Below, piece after piece: positions 1-8,065 of a DNA stretch of 33,080 nt (position 1 is the first letter of the stretch; the number at the start of each line of letters is the position of its first letter). The position numbers and the translations under genes are program-made. Source of the stretch: an uncultured Bacilli bacterium (GTDB lineage Bacteria > Bacillota_I > Bacilli_A > RF39 > UBA660); assembly GCA_934097105.1 (NCBI GenBank), contig CAKONI010000008.1:1-33080 (forward strand), written 5' to 3'. The notes beneath the pieces were generated by a model, which was given only the letters and a program-made list of their open reading frames with translations, was not told the DNA's origin and searched no databases.

Positions 1-1182
1 AAATATTCCATCTTCATTATAATTAATAGTTTTTGTGGATTCATCATTTATTGTTCCATTTTGTACTACTACGTTTACTTCATATTTATTTAATTCCCAT
101 ACTGCATATAGATCTACTATTTTATCTTTTTCTGTTGTTAAATTTATTACTTCTTCTTCATCTTTATATTTTACTTCTCCATTTGGAGTTGTGCTCCATC
201 CTTTGAAGGTATTACCTGTTTTTGTAAATACATTCTTTGTTAATTTACCTGTTGTTCCTGTTGCAAAATTAGAATTTGTCATTGTTCCGGTTCCACCATT
301 TGCATTGTATCTAACTTGATATGGCATATTATTTTCTACCCACACTGCATATAAGTTAACTACTCCATTATATACATTTGTTAGATTAGATACTTCTTCT
401 TCATCTTTGTATACTATATCTTTACTACTATTTGATGTAGACCATCCTACGAAGAAATAGCCTTCTTTTGTAAATGTATTTTTTGATAGTTTTTTTGATT
501 CTCCTTGTTTAAATGTAGTACTTGGCATATTTCCTGTTCCAGTATTTGAATTATATTTTACTGTATATGTTTCTTCTGTATCTGTACTACCTACATTAGT
601 TTTTACATCTATTCTAAATTTATATTCAAATTTTGTATTTTCGTTCCAATCACTAACATCAACATTTTTATCTAACCATATTCTTAGTTTATATTTATCT
701 TTTATTTCTTTTGATGTATTAGTGTGACTATTTGTTTTTGTATATATTACATAATCTTTACTTATTTTACTTATATTATTTTGTACTAAAGGATTATTAT
801 TATAATCTGTTAAGTAAAAATTTATATCTTTATCTTCTAATTGTGTATATCCTGAAGTTGGTTCTAGTTTTTCTAATACTAAACTATAACTTATATCTAA
901 TGTTTTACCTGTCTTTGTATTTACTACGAAGTCAAAGGTATTGGTTTGTCCTTTTCCATCTGTATCACTCATAGGCAAGGCATTTTCTAGACTTATTATG
1001 TTTGTATTACTTTCTAGAAATTCTATACTTGTACTTTCTGTGCTTATTTTACTTTCTCCGGTTAATATATTAAAGTTTTGCTTTGCATAGGAAAAGCCTG
1101 CTACTAAAAGTATTAGTGCAATAAGTATTACTGATAATATCAATAGTTTTTTCTTTTTACTTTTTTCTTTGGTTTTACTCAT
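1..1182 (-). CDS. Secreted InlB-repeat (Flg_new) surface protein, 5' part only
   Basis: Read on the minus strand from ATG at 1182, the frame stays open for 394 codons to the left edge, so the C-terminus is missing. An AAAGGAG ribosome site lies at about 1190-1196. The N-terminus is a lysine-rich stretch, then a hydrophobic segment (LLILSVILIALILLVAGFSYA), then a domain of about 150 residues. That head resembles the N-termini of TasA/camelysin-like exported matrix proteins, but the resemblance is weak. At least two InlB B-repeat/Listeria-Bacteroides repeats follow (YTVKYNSNTGTG...FVGWSTS...LYAVW and YQVRYNANGGTG...FKGWSTT...LYAVW), and a third is starting at the edge. These repeats are small extracellular beta-grasp modules found in bacterial adhesins. 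Repeat identification is firm. Export is very likely. The adhesin or matrix role is inferred. No LPXTG or other anchor can be judged because the end is absent. Confidence 0.85.
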   Translation of the reverse strand, partial: MSKTKEKSKKKKLLILSVILIALILLVAGFSYAKQNFNILTGESKISTESTSIEFLESNTNIISLENALPMSDTDGKGQTNTFDFVVNTKTGKTLDISYSLVLEKLEPTSGYTQLEDKDINFYLTDYNNNPLVQNNISKISKDYVIYTKTNSHTNTSKEIKDKYKLRIWLDKNVDVSDWNENTKFEYKFRIDVKTNVGSTDTEETYTVKYNSNTGTGNMPSTTFKQGESKKLSKNTFTKEGYFFVGWSTSNSSKDIVYKDEEEVSNLTNVYNGVVNLYAVWVENNMPYQVRYNANGGTGTMTNSNFATGTTGKLTKNVFTKTGNTFKGWSTTPNGEVKYKDEEEVINLTTEKDKIVDLYAVWELNKYEVNVVVQNGTINDESTKTINYNEDGIF

Positions 1183-1267
1183 TTTCTTTCTCCTTTTTAT
1201 TTGTTTTATTTCTATTATAGAGCAAATTACTTTTTATGTATTAGTCTACTTAACTTTATATATTTTC

Positions 1268-1288
1268 ATTGTATCACAAATAGTGATA
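1268..1288 (-). promoter_or_regulatory. Candidate extended -10 promoter with overlapping inverted repeat
   Basis: On the minus strand an extended -10 (TGATACAAT, 1276-1268) lies about 85 bases upstream of the InlB-repeat gene. It is embedded in an inverted repeat TATCAC-aaata-GTGATA (1272-1288) that could be an operator. A second TATAAT occurs nearer the gene (1219-1214). No good -35 fits either one. The rest of the 1183-1427 gap shows no gene. Confidence 0.35.
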
Positions 1289-1427
1289 TTTTGCACATTA
1301 TTTGTTGGTTATATGTCAAGTGTTGTAAAACTAGTAGGATAAAAGTTAAGGATTTCTTTTTGATTATAGAAAAAAGTATATAATTTTGATGCTTTTAAGA
1401 TTGTTTTTCATCATTGTTTATAGACTT

Positions 1428-3518
1428 TTAGTTTGTTTTTGTAGTTTTTATTTTGGTTTTCTTTTTATTTTTATCTTTATTATATATATCAAAGAATGCT
1501 TTGGTTGATTTTGATATTATTCTTTGGTTTGCGTTTGTTTTATATTTTGCGGATGCTGGGTACTGGATGTCTGGGAAGGCTCCGGTGATTGACATTACTG
1601 GATTTTTTGATGGTGCGTATCCGACGAAGTTGTTTGATATTGTTGCTTTGTCTATTACTCCATCGTTATCTGTATCTAGGAATGATTCACTTGTTCCGGT
1701 TTTTCCTGATGGGTATGGAGCACTGTCCATGTAGCCTACTCCGGTTCCACTTGTCATTACGAGTCTTAGTCCTTGTCTTACTCTGTTTATATATTTTTTT
1801 GGTACTTGGAGTTTATTTAGTTCTTGTTTTTTTACTTTGTATATTATTTTTCCGTTATTTTGTACGGCTTTTAAAAATCTTGGCTTTATTCTTGTTCCTT
1901 TGTTTGCTATGGTTGATATGTATTGTGATAATTGCATTGGTGTATATGTGTCGTATTGTCCTATTGCGTAGTTTATTAAAAGGTCTCCGGCTTTGTTATC
2001 GCTTTTGTATCCGTCTTCTTCTTTGGGATAGTCTATTCCTGTTTTTACTCCTAGGCCGAATCTATAGAACATGTTTCTGTAGGTGTTGAATGCTTCTTTT
2101 TTTATTTTTAGTTTTTTTCCGTATGCGTAGTTAAATCCGCCGACTTTCATTGCTATTTTGTATTGGTAGACGTTTGATGAGTATTGAAGTGCTTGTAAGT
2201 CGTTTATATATCCGAGTGTTTTCCAGGAGCATTTTTCTGGTAAGTTATATAATCCAATGCATGAGTCTTGCATAACTGTTCCGATTTCTATTGCTTTTTG
2301 AGTGTATCCGACCATTATTGAGGCTCCTTTTACTACTGATCCTGGTGTTATGGTTGAGAGCATTGCTCCTTCGGGGAAATCTAGTGTTTTATAGGTTCCT
2401 TTTTTGTTTATTAGTTTTTTTCCGGATATGGACATTATTTCGCCGTTGGTTGGGTTTTGAATTATTAGATAGGCACTGTTGAAGTAATGGGTATTTGCTT
2501 CGTTTTTGGCGTTTATTAGTTCTTTTTCTAGGATTTTGTCTATTTTCTTTTGAAGGTCTATATCTATGCTTAAGACTATGTCGTTTCCTTTTTTTCCTTC
2601 TTGAACGAGGATTTTTTCGTTTCCTTCGCCTAGTTTGTATACTTCTTTTTCTCCTTTTAGAATGTCTTCGTATTGTTTTTCTAGGCCTGATATACCTACT
2701 CTATCGTTTAATGTGTAGCCTTTTTTTAGGTATTTTTCTGTTTCTTCGCTTGGAAGTCCGGTTTCTTCGTTTGATATATTTCCTAGGATGCTTCTTAGGG
2801 TGTCTTTATAGGGATATATTCTTTCCCATTTTAGTTTGGCATAGAATCCGTTTAGGTTTTTATTTTCTGAGTAGTAGGCATATTCTTTATTTGTTACGTT
2901 TTCTTTTATTAGTTTTTCGTCGTAGTAGTAGCCTTTGTTCATTAGGTAATATAGGTATGCCGCTTTTTTGTCTTGTTTAGTCATTTTTTTAAGATCTTCT
3001 TTTTTTATTCTTTTTATTTTTAGTTCGTAGATGTCGTTTTCTGATAGTTTTCTATTTTTTTCTTTTTGATATTCTTCTTGGGTTATTAGTTTGTCTGTTT
3101 TTTCTTTGTTTATTAGAATGTAGAATTCTCTTTGATTTCTTTCTTTTAGATTTTTGTAGTTTATATTTATTATTTTACTCATTTTGTATGCTGTTTGTAT
3201 TTCTTTTTCTTGAGTTATATTTTTTTCTTTTTTATAGTAGATACTTTTTACTGCTTTGTTTCCGACGAGTATTTTTCCGTTTCTATCTAGGATTTGTCCT
3301 CTTGGACTGGTATTTCCGTATATATATGTTTCTTTTTCGTTGTTTAGTTTCATTTTATAGTAACTTCCCATATATATGTTTAGGTATAGTATTCTAAGTA
3401 AAATTATGATGAATGTTAGTAAGGTGCATATTATTATGAATGTTACTCTTTTGTTTTCTATGAAAAAGTTTTGTTTTATTTTTGTTTTTTTAGTTTTCAT
3501 ATTATTATTGTGCTTCAT
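1428..3518 (-). CDS. mrdA: Penicillin-binding protein 2 (class B transpeptidase, elongation type)
   Basis: A 696-residue protein with a short cytoplasmic tail, one membrane segment at about 25-47 and an extracellular dimerisation region opening with SPRGQILDRNGK (71-82). The transpeptidase domain has all three active-site motifs: SVVK with catalytic Ser394/Lys397, SSN at 447-449 and KTG at 606-608. It cross-links peptidoglycan during lateral wall growth, normally with RodA and the MreCD proteins encoded elsewhere in this window. Length and motif spacing fit PBP2. A DTDNDGVID loop (615-623) with the look of a calcium-binding DxDxDG loop lies just behind the KTG motif. Neither ATG at 3518 nor the internal ATG at 3500 has a clear ribosome site, so the start is uncertain by six codons. 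The gene diverges from the DUF2624-like gene with only 40 bases between them. The symbol could equally be pbp2/pbpA. Confidence 0.92.
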   Translation of the reverse strand: MKHNNNMKTKKTKIKQNFFIENKRVTFIIICTLLTFIIILLRILYLNIYMGSYYKMKLNNEKETYIYGNTSPRGQILDRNGKILVGNKAVKSIYYKKEKNITQEKEIQTAYKMSKIININYKNLKERNQREFYILINKEKTDKLITQEEYQKEKNRKLSENDIYELKIKRIKKEDLKKMTKQDKKAAYLYYLMNKGYYYDEKLIKENVTNKEYAYYSENKNLNGFYAKLKWERIYPYKDTLRSILGNISNEETGLPSEETEKYLKKGYTLNDRVGISGLEKQYEDILKGEKEVYKLGEGNEKILVQEGKKGNDIVLSIDIDLQKKIDKILEKELINAKNEANTHYFNSAYLIIQNPTNGEIMSISGKKLINKKGTYKTLDFPEGAMLSTITPGSVVKGASIMVGYTQKAIEIGTVMQDSCIGLYNLPEKCSWKTLGYINDLQALQYSSNVYQYKIAMKVGGFNYAYGKKLKIKKEAFNTYRNMFYRFGLGVKTGIDYPKEEDGYKSDNKAGDLLINYAIGQYDTYTPMQLSQYISTIANKGTRIKPRFLKAVQNNGKIIYKVKKQELNKLQVPKKYINRVRQGLRLVMTSGTGVGYMDSAPYPSGKTGTSESFLDTDNDGVIDKATISNNFVGYAPSKNPVMSITGAFPDIQYPASAKYKTNANQRIISKSTKAFFDIYNKDKNKKKTKIKTTKTN

Positions 3519-3558
3519 TTTTTTAAAAAATTACATATAATTTTATAGGTGATTTATT

Positions 3559-3810
3559 TTGAAGAATATGATTATTAATTATGCTAAGAATATGACTATG
3601 GATGATTTGAAAGGTTTTGTTTTAAAAAATAATTTTAATGTTAGTGATGAGGAACTTTTAGTTATTTATAGTCATATAAAGAGTAATGCTGATTTTCTTT
3701 TGGATGATCCTGTTAAGTATATTAAGATGCTTAAGGGGAAGATTAGTGATGATAATTATTATCAAATGCTTATGCTTTTTGATAAGTATAGGGGTTTTAT
3801 TGGAATTTAG
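3559..3810 (+). CDS. DUF2624-like small protein
   Basis: An 83-residue protein starting at TTG 3559. This is preferred because AGGTGA (3547-3552) sits six to seven bases upstream; the next ATG (3568) is too far from it. The pattern is a helical soluble protein: INYAKNMTMDDL, then VSDEELLVIYSHIKSN, then a C-terminal helix ending LFDKYRGF. The layout (short N-terminal helix, a 'DDL..F' segment, a 'D-E-E' helix, a final amphipathic helix) is like the YqfT/DUF2624 family of Bacilli. The family assignment is from pattern memory and is moderate. The function of that family is not known. A terminator directly overlaps the stop codon. Confidence 0.6.
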   Translation: MKNMIINYAKNMTMDDLKGFVLKNNFNVSDEELLVIYSHIKSNADFLLDDPVKYIKMLKGKISDDNYYQMLMLFDKYRGFIGI

Positions 3811-3828
3811 GTCTTTTGACCTTTTTTA
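3809..3828 (+). terminator. Intrinsic terminator after the DUF2624-like gene
   Basis: Stem AGGTC-tttt-GACCT (3809-3822) followed by a T tract. The stem starts inside the TAG stop codon. Confidence 0.6.
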
Positions 3829-3830
3829 TT

Positions 3831-3859
3831 TTGATTTTAGTCTTTTTTTAATATATAAT
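3831..3859 (+). promoter_or_regulatory. Sigma-A-type promoter of mnmLM
   Basis: TTGATT (3831-3836), 17-base spacer, TATAAT (3854-3859). The predicted transcript start is only about 10 bases before ATG 3876, so the leader is very short. The same TTGATT -35 with a 17-base spacer precedes rpsT and the transglutaminase-like gene. Confidence 0.7.
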
Positions 3860-3875
3860 ACTTTTGGGTGTTAAT

Positions 3876-5306
3876 ATGTTTAATAAGAGATATTACTCTT
3901 TAGATGAGTATTATAAGAAAAGATATGGATGTAAAGTTTTTAAGGTTAGTCTTAATTTGGGGCTTTCGTGTCCTAATATTGATGGGGTTAAAGGATATGG
4001 TGGTTGTATATATTGTAAGGGAGGGTCTTCTAGTAATGATGGGAGTCTTTCTTTGAGGGCTCAGTTTGAGAGGGAAAAGGAGATTCTTCATAGGAAGTGG
4101 AAAAATGCTAAGTATATTGCATATTTTCAGAATAATTCTAATACTTATGGGGATCTTGAATATTTGAAGAAATCTTTTGAAGAGGTTTTGGGTTATGATG
4201 GGGTTGTTGGCATTAATATTGCTACTAGGTGTGATGCGATTAGTGATGAGTGTTTTTCTTATTTGGAAGATCTTAATAAGAGAACTGATTTGGTTATTGA
4301 ACTTGGACTTCAGACTATACATGATGAGACTAGCAAACTTATTAACAGGGGTCATTCTTTGGATGAATTTTTGGTGATGTATAATAGACTTAAAAAGGCT
4401 CATATTAAGGTTGTTGTTCATATTATTAATGGGCTTTGTTATGAGAGTTATGATATGATGATTGACACGGCGAAGTTTTTAAATAAGATTAAGCCTGATG
4501 GTATTAAGATTCATATGCTTTGTGTTTTAAAGGGTACTCCTTTAGAGAAGTTTTATGAGAAGAATAAGTTTCATATTCTTTCTTTGGATGAGTATGTTAA
4601 TGTTGTGTGCTCACAACTTGAGTGTTTGGATAGTAGTATTGTTATTCATAGAATTACTGGGGATCCTTACGCTGATGATTTGATTTGTCCTTCTTGGGTT
4701 TTGAAGAAGTTTAATGTTATGAATAGTATTTTTAAGGAACTTAAAAGAAGAGGTACTTATCAAGGGTTTAATACTTGTATTCTTAATAGATCTAGGGCTT
4801 TGATGAGTTCAAATTTGAAGAGTAATGATTTTGTTATTGATGCGACAATTGGTAATGGAAAAGATAGTGCTTTTTTACTTGATATTGTTAGAGATGGTTT
4901 TTTGTTTGGATTTGATATTCAAAAGGTTTCGATTGAGAATACTAAGAAGAGGCTTTCTCATTTTTCTAATTATGAACTTTTTAATACGGGGCATGAGAAT
5001 ATTGCCGATGTTTTAAGTGAATATGTGGAAAAAATTAGTTTAATTGTTTTTAATCTTGGGTATTTACCTGGTGGTGATAAGGGGATTACTACTAAGTATG
5101 ATACTACAATTAAGGCTATTTCGGATTCACTTTTGCTTCTTAATGGAAAGGGACATATTGTTGTTACTTTGTATACTGGACATGATAATGGTTTGGAAAG
5201 TGATAAGGTGCTTAAGTTTTTAGATGATTCTGGTATTTGTTATGATGAGTATCATAATACTTGTGATGTTGGTGCGCCTTTTGTAATCGATATTAGGAAG
5301 AGTTAG
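3876..5306 (+). CDS. mnmLM: MnmL-MnmM fusion: radical SAM enzyme plus tRNA U34 methyltransferase
   Basis: A 476-residue fusion. Residues 1 to about 295 match the YtqA/YhcC-type radical SAM family. The 4Fe-4S cysteines are C32, C44 and C47 in the family's C-X11-C-X2-C spacing (CPNIDGVKGYGGCIYC). Residues from about 300 are a YtqB-type class I methyltransferase, with motif I VIDATIGNGKDS at about 320 and FNLGYLPGG at about 392-400. In Bacillus these are two adjacent genes (ytqA, ytqB), now named mnmL and mnmM. Their products act in turning cmnm5(s2)U to mnm5(s2)U at tRNA position 34, with MnmM as the final methyltransferase. I chose ATG 3876 over an upstream TTG (3864) because GGGTG precedes it and MFNKRYYSL aligns with YtqA N-termini. 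The role of the radical SAM half is less settled than that of the methyltransferase half. Confidence 0.9.
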   Translation: MFNKRYYSLDEYYKKRYGCKVFKVSLNLGLSCPNIDGVKGYGGCIYCKGGSSSNDGSLSLRAQFEREKEILHRKWKNAKYIAYFQNNSNTYGDLEYLKKSFEEVLGYDGVVGINIATRCDAISDECFSYLEDLNKRTDLVIELGLQTIHDETSKLINRGHSLDEFLVMYNRLKKAHIKVVVHIINGLCYESYDMMIDTAKFLNKIKPDGIKIHMLCVLKGTPLEKFYEKNKFHILSLDEYVNVVCSQLECLDSSIVIHRITGDPYADDLICPSWVLKKFNVMNSIFKELKRRGTYQGFNTCILNRSRALMSSNLKSNDFVIDATIGNGKDSAFLLDIVRDGFLFGFDIQKVSIENTKKRLSHFSNYELFNTGHENIADVLSEYVEKISLIVFNLGYLPGGDKGITTKYDTTIKAISDSLLLLNGKGHIVVTLYTGHDNGLESDKVLKFLDDSGICYDEYHNTCDVGAPFVIDIRKS

Positions 5307-5321
5307 TTTTTTACCTCTTTT

Positions 5322-5350
5322 AAAAGTGGTATAAAAGTTCACTTTTTGTT
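5322..5350 (+). terminator. Likely terminator of mnmLM
   Basis: AAAAGTG (5322-5328) pairs with CACTTTT (5340-5346), 11-base loop, followed by a short T run. It lies 16 bases after the stop codon. Confidence 0.5.
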
Positions 5351-5439
5351 ATCTATATTATAAATTAGTGAATTTTTAGGTTAATTTAATTATATAAAAA
5401 AATTTCTATATCTCAAGAACTTTTTCTGATTAATTATAG

Positions 5440-5583
5440 TTACAAATTTTGGATTTCTTTTATAGATAACCCAGTACATTCAGAAATAGTATTAATATCA
5501 AGTTTTTTCTTTAACATGTTCTTTGCTATTTCTAAGTTTCTTTCATCAATACCTATTTTTTTACCAGTTTCAATACCTTTTGG
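5440..5583 (-). pseudogene. C-terminal remnant of an Rpn-family (PD-(D/E)XK) transposase-associated nuclease
   Basis: A minus-strand frame ends at TAA (5442-5440) and reads back for about 47 codons to an in-frame stop at 5586-5584, with no start codon or ribosome site. The readable part is KGIETGKKIGIDERN..., then LEIAKNMLKKKLDINTISE, then CTGLSIKEIQNL. A KG-E-GK repeat stretch followed by 'IAKNMLKK..DI..I...TGLS..EI..L' is the hallmark tail of Rpn/PDDEXK_2 proteins (recombination-promoting nuclease family). The nuclease domain is gone. A hairpin-like copy of a terminator (5399-5426) follows it. The remaining 5584-5789 stretch holds nothing I can identify. Confidence 0.7.
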
Positions 5584-5789
5584 TTATTTTTAAAGTTGGT
5601 GAAAATAAAAGCATCAAAATAAAATATTGATTATTAAAAGACATTCTAAACTTAAATTGAACCATTTTTTATATACTTTTATGAATGAAACATTAAATTT
5701 AATAGAAATTCACATAACTTTTCGATAAATTTTGCGCACTCATTTTTAAATCATTAAATAATGTTTAATTTAACAGAAAATATTAAAAC

Positions 5790-5820
5790 AAAAAAAGAAC
5801 ACCAAACTTTGTCGGTGTTC
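5790..5820 (-). terminator. Terminator of the gpr-spoIIP operon
   Basis: On the minus strand GAACACC (5820-5814) pairs with GGTGTTC (5803-5797), ten-base loop, followed by seven T. It lies 15 bases past the stop of the last operon gene. The opposite strand lacks an equal T tract. Confidence 0.85.
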
Positions 5821-5834
5821 TATAATATTTTTTA

Positions 5835-6860
5835 TTATTTTATTAGACTATCATTTTTTTTATCATAAATTGTTGATGTTATTATGTTATCATTTGTGTT
5901 TGTTATTTTTTTATAGTCTCCGTTTATGTAAGTTATTATTATACTTTCTATTTTTTTATTTTTTTCATCATATTTTATTGTTTTTACTTTTTCGTCTTTT
6001 ACGCATACTGCAAATGGAGTTTGTTTTTTTGTTTTTAGATCTATGCTGTATAGTTTTCTATCTTTATCTAGTATGTATATTGTGTAAAGATAGTTTTTAT
6101 CTTGTTCATCTTTTATTTGTGCGAATATGTCTTCGACTATTAGGGTTTCTCCGGTTGATTTTTTTAAACTGTTTTCTTGATTTGGCAAGATTAGTTCTTT
6201 ATCGAATGTTATGTAGGCTTTTGTTTTGTTGCAGAGGTTGTTTTTTGTTATACATATATAGTCGAAGTATGGTTTTATGGTTTTTATTTCGTTATAGAGT
6301 CCTAGTACGTTGTCTTTTTTTTCTATGTATTTTATTTTGTCATCTTGGGTGCTTATTATGAAGTTTGTTTTAAAGTTTGTTTTATTTAGAAGATTTATAT
6401 TTTCTTTTTCTTGGGCTGATACGTAAATTCCTTTTGCATTTGTACTTATTTTTTCGAATGTTTTTTTTGCATTTTTATTTATGCAGATGTTTTGATAGTA
6501 TAAATCGTTTTTATCTAGTCCGGCTAATTCGTAACAGTTTTCTTTTGTCTTTGTATAATATAGTTTTATGTTTGTTCCTGGAAGACCGTTTATTTCTAGT
6601 TTTTTTGTTTTTGTTTTTATATGGAGTATGTTTTTACCATCTAGATACATTGAGATATTTTTTTCTGTTTTGTCTATGGTTTCTGGTTCTTTTATGTATC
6701 CATTTCCCCATAGAAATTCTATATTATAATAGTCGTTTGTTATTACTTTTTCATCTTTTTTTGTTGTTATTTGGGCCCTTTCATAGATTATGAATCCGAT
6801 AAGTAGGAATATAATTATGAATAGTGGTATAAGAATTTTTTCTAATGTTTTGCTTTTCAC
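5835..6860 (-). CDS. Membrane-anchored protein of unknown function, last gene of the gpr-spoIIP operon
   Basis: I do not recognise this 341-residue protein. It has one N-terminal membrane segment (IPLFIIIFLLIGFIIY) and a lysine/isoleucine-rich outer region of about 310 residues with six cysteines, two close together in YICITKNNLC. I chose GTG 6860 because GGTGAT precedes it at proper distance; TTG 6872 and ATG 6866 sit inside that ribosome site. It follows the yqxA-like gene by about 46 bases and is followed by the operon terminator. Co-transcription with gpr and spoIIP suggests a forespore or sporulation role, but this is inference from position only. In Bacillus the corresponding place is held by lepA, which this is not. 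Confidence 0.75.
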   Translation of the reverse strand: MKSKTLEKILIPLFIIIFLLIGFIIYERAQITTKKDEKVITNDYYNIEFLWGNGYIKEPETIDKTEKNISMYLDGKNILHIKTKTKKLEINGLPGTNIKLYYTKTKENCYELAGLDKNDLYYQNICINKNAKKTFEKISTNAKGIYVSAQEKENINLLNKTNFKTNFIISTQDDKIKYIEKKDNVLGLYNEIKTIKPYFDYICITKNNLCNKTKAYITFDKELILPNQENSLKKSTGETLIVEDIFAQIKDEQDKNYLYTIYILDKDRKLYSIDLKTKKQTPFAVCVKDEKVKTIKYDEKNKKIESIIITYINGDYKKITNTNDNIITSTIYDKKNDSLIK

Positions 6861-6906
6861 GTTCATCACCAATTAAATAATACTATAAATTTCTTTTTTT
6901 TTCAAC

Positions 6907-7227
6907 TTAATTTGTTACCATGTTTGAGGCTCCGGAGAAGATCATTTTTATTGTTTTGTCTATGGCTCCTTCTAATTTTAAGGATGTTTTGTAGATATTT
7001 TTACTTAGTTTGTTTGAGTAGTTTTTGTCTTCGAATAGTACATATTTTTTTATGTCTATGCTTTTTCCTTGAGAGATGTCTTTTTCAAAGTTTTGTATTT
7101 GTTCGTCTGTTAGGACTTTTGCTTTTTCGTTTCTATTTTTATAGTAACCTTGAGATTCTGCGAGTAAGAGTATTACGAAGAATACGAAGAATGTTAGGAA
7201 GAGAAAAAGTGCTATTTTATTTTTCAT
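6907..7227 (-). CDS. Small membrane protein at the YqxA position downstream of spoIIP
   Basis: A 106-residue protein: one N-terminal membrane helix (about 4-23), then a charged outer part ending in AIDKTIKMIFSGASNM. ATG 7227 is preferred because a full GGAGGTG lies just upstream inside the end of spoIIP, whose stop is at 7217. The 11-base overlap implies translational coupling. In Bacillus the gene after spoIIP is yqxA (DUF3679), similar in size, with the same single helix and a C-terminal amphipathic segment. Sequence similarity is too low for me to assert homology. Position and architecture are the evidence. The function is unknown. Confidence 0.75.
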   Translation of the reverse strand: MKNKIALFLFLTFFVFFVILLLAESQGYYKNRNEKAKVLTDEQIQNFEKDISQGKSIDIKKYVLFEDKNYSNKLSKNIYKTSLKLEGAIDKTIKMIFSGASNMVTN

Positions 7228-8032
7228 AGGCACCTCCGACATAATAGTTTATGGCTTCTGATAGGGCTTTTGATGTGTTATAGAGTTCTTCTAGGGTGTT
7301 GTCTGGACCTCCGACTTCGATTAGGAACATGTTTTTACTATATTCTTGGTTGTAGGACCATCTTGGTTGGTGGTAGGTGTCTCTTAGTATTCCTGGGTAG
7401 TTTTTTGTTAGATATTTTTCCATTATTTTGGCATTTTTTAGATTACTTTTGTAGTTTTCGTGGTTTTCTCCAATTAGAAACATTATTCTTGCATATTTTT
7501 TTCCGTTTATTGTTTCTCTTGCTCCCTCGCCTTTTATGGAGTCTCTATGGATGTCGAAGAAGTATTTTAGAGTTTTGTATTTTTTTACTTTTTCTTTTAA
7601 GTAGCCAAAACTTATTTCGTATGACATGTTGTAGTTGTAGCCGTTTTTGTCTAGTCCTTTTTTTATTGACTGGGTTTCTACGACTGATGATTTGCCTTTT
7701 TCTTTTAAGTTTTCTTCGAGCATTTGAGAGACGGTTACTACGGTTGGGGTTATGTTGTAGTTTGTAGATTTGTATTCTTCGGTTTGATGGGTATTAAAGA
7801 AGTAAATGGTTGGATTTTTTTCTACTTTTTCTTCTTTTTTTGTTTCTTTTTTTATTTCTTTTTTTTCTTCTTTGTTTGATGAGAGTTTGTTTTTTAGAGT
7901 TGTTTCTATTAAGATATTTTTATCATCTTTTAGAAGCATATTTGTTATGTCTAATTTTTTTATTTTGTCTGTTATATATATTCCTGAAATTATTAGTAAA
8001 AAAAGACAAAAAATTATTTTAACTTTGTTCAT
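7217..8032 (-). CDS. spoIIP: Stage II sporulation protein P, cell-wall amidase/endopeptidase
   Basis: A 271-residue protein with an N-terminal membrane helix (3-20), a lysine/glutamate-rich linker (about 50-72) and a SpoIIP domain. The domain shows FFNTHQTEEY (78-87, His82), FFDIHRDS (158-165, His162) and MFLIEVGG (235-242, Glu239), the probable zinc-ligand and catalytic set of this amidase-like family. SpoIIP works with SpoIID and SpoIIM to degrade septal peptidoglycan and drive engulfment of the forespore. It is shorter than Bacillus SpoIIP (about 400 residues), mainly in the linker. I chose ATG 8032 (AAAGGTGAT upstream) over an in-frame ATG at 8062 that lacks one. It follows gpr by 33 bases and overlaps the next gene. 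Confidence 0.93.
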   Translation of the reverse strand: MNKVKIIFCLFLLIISGIYITDKIKKLDITNMLLKDDKNILIETTLKNKLSSNKEEKKEIKKETKKEEKVEKNPTIYFFNTHQTEEYKSTNYNITPTVVTVSQMLEENLKEKGKSSVVETQSIKKGLDKNGYNYNMSYEISFGYLKEKVKKYKTLKYFFDIHRDSIKGEGARETINGKKYARIMFLIGENHENYKSNLKNAKIMEKYLTKNYPGILRDTYHQPRWSYNQEYSKNMFLIEVGGPDNTLEELYNTSKALSEAINYYVGGAYEK

Positions 8033-8065
8033 TTGTATCACCTTTAGGATACTATAATACATTGG

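Noticed and set aside
1201..1383. Plus-strand frame of 60 codons in the gap after PBP2
   Set aside because: No ribosome site, non-ATG start, aromatic-rich random composition, and it lies in the promoter region of the InlB-repeat gene.
1453..3397. Long leucine/phenylalanine-rich plus-strand frames opposite PBP2 and opposite most minus-strand genes
   Set aside because: They are antisense shadows caused by the T-rich plus strand; no ribosome sites and no recognisable domains.
5584..5789. Possible N-terminal part of the Rpn remnant
   Set aside because: No frame in this stretch gives a recognisable nuclease motif; too decayed or unrelated.
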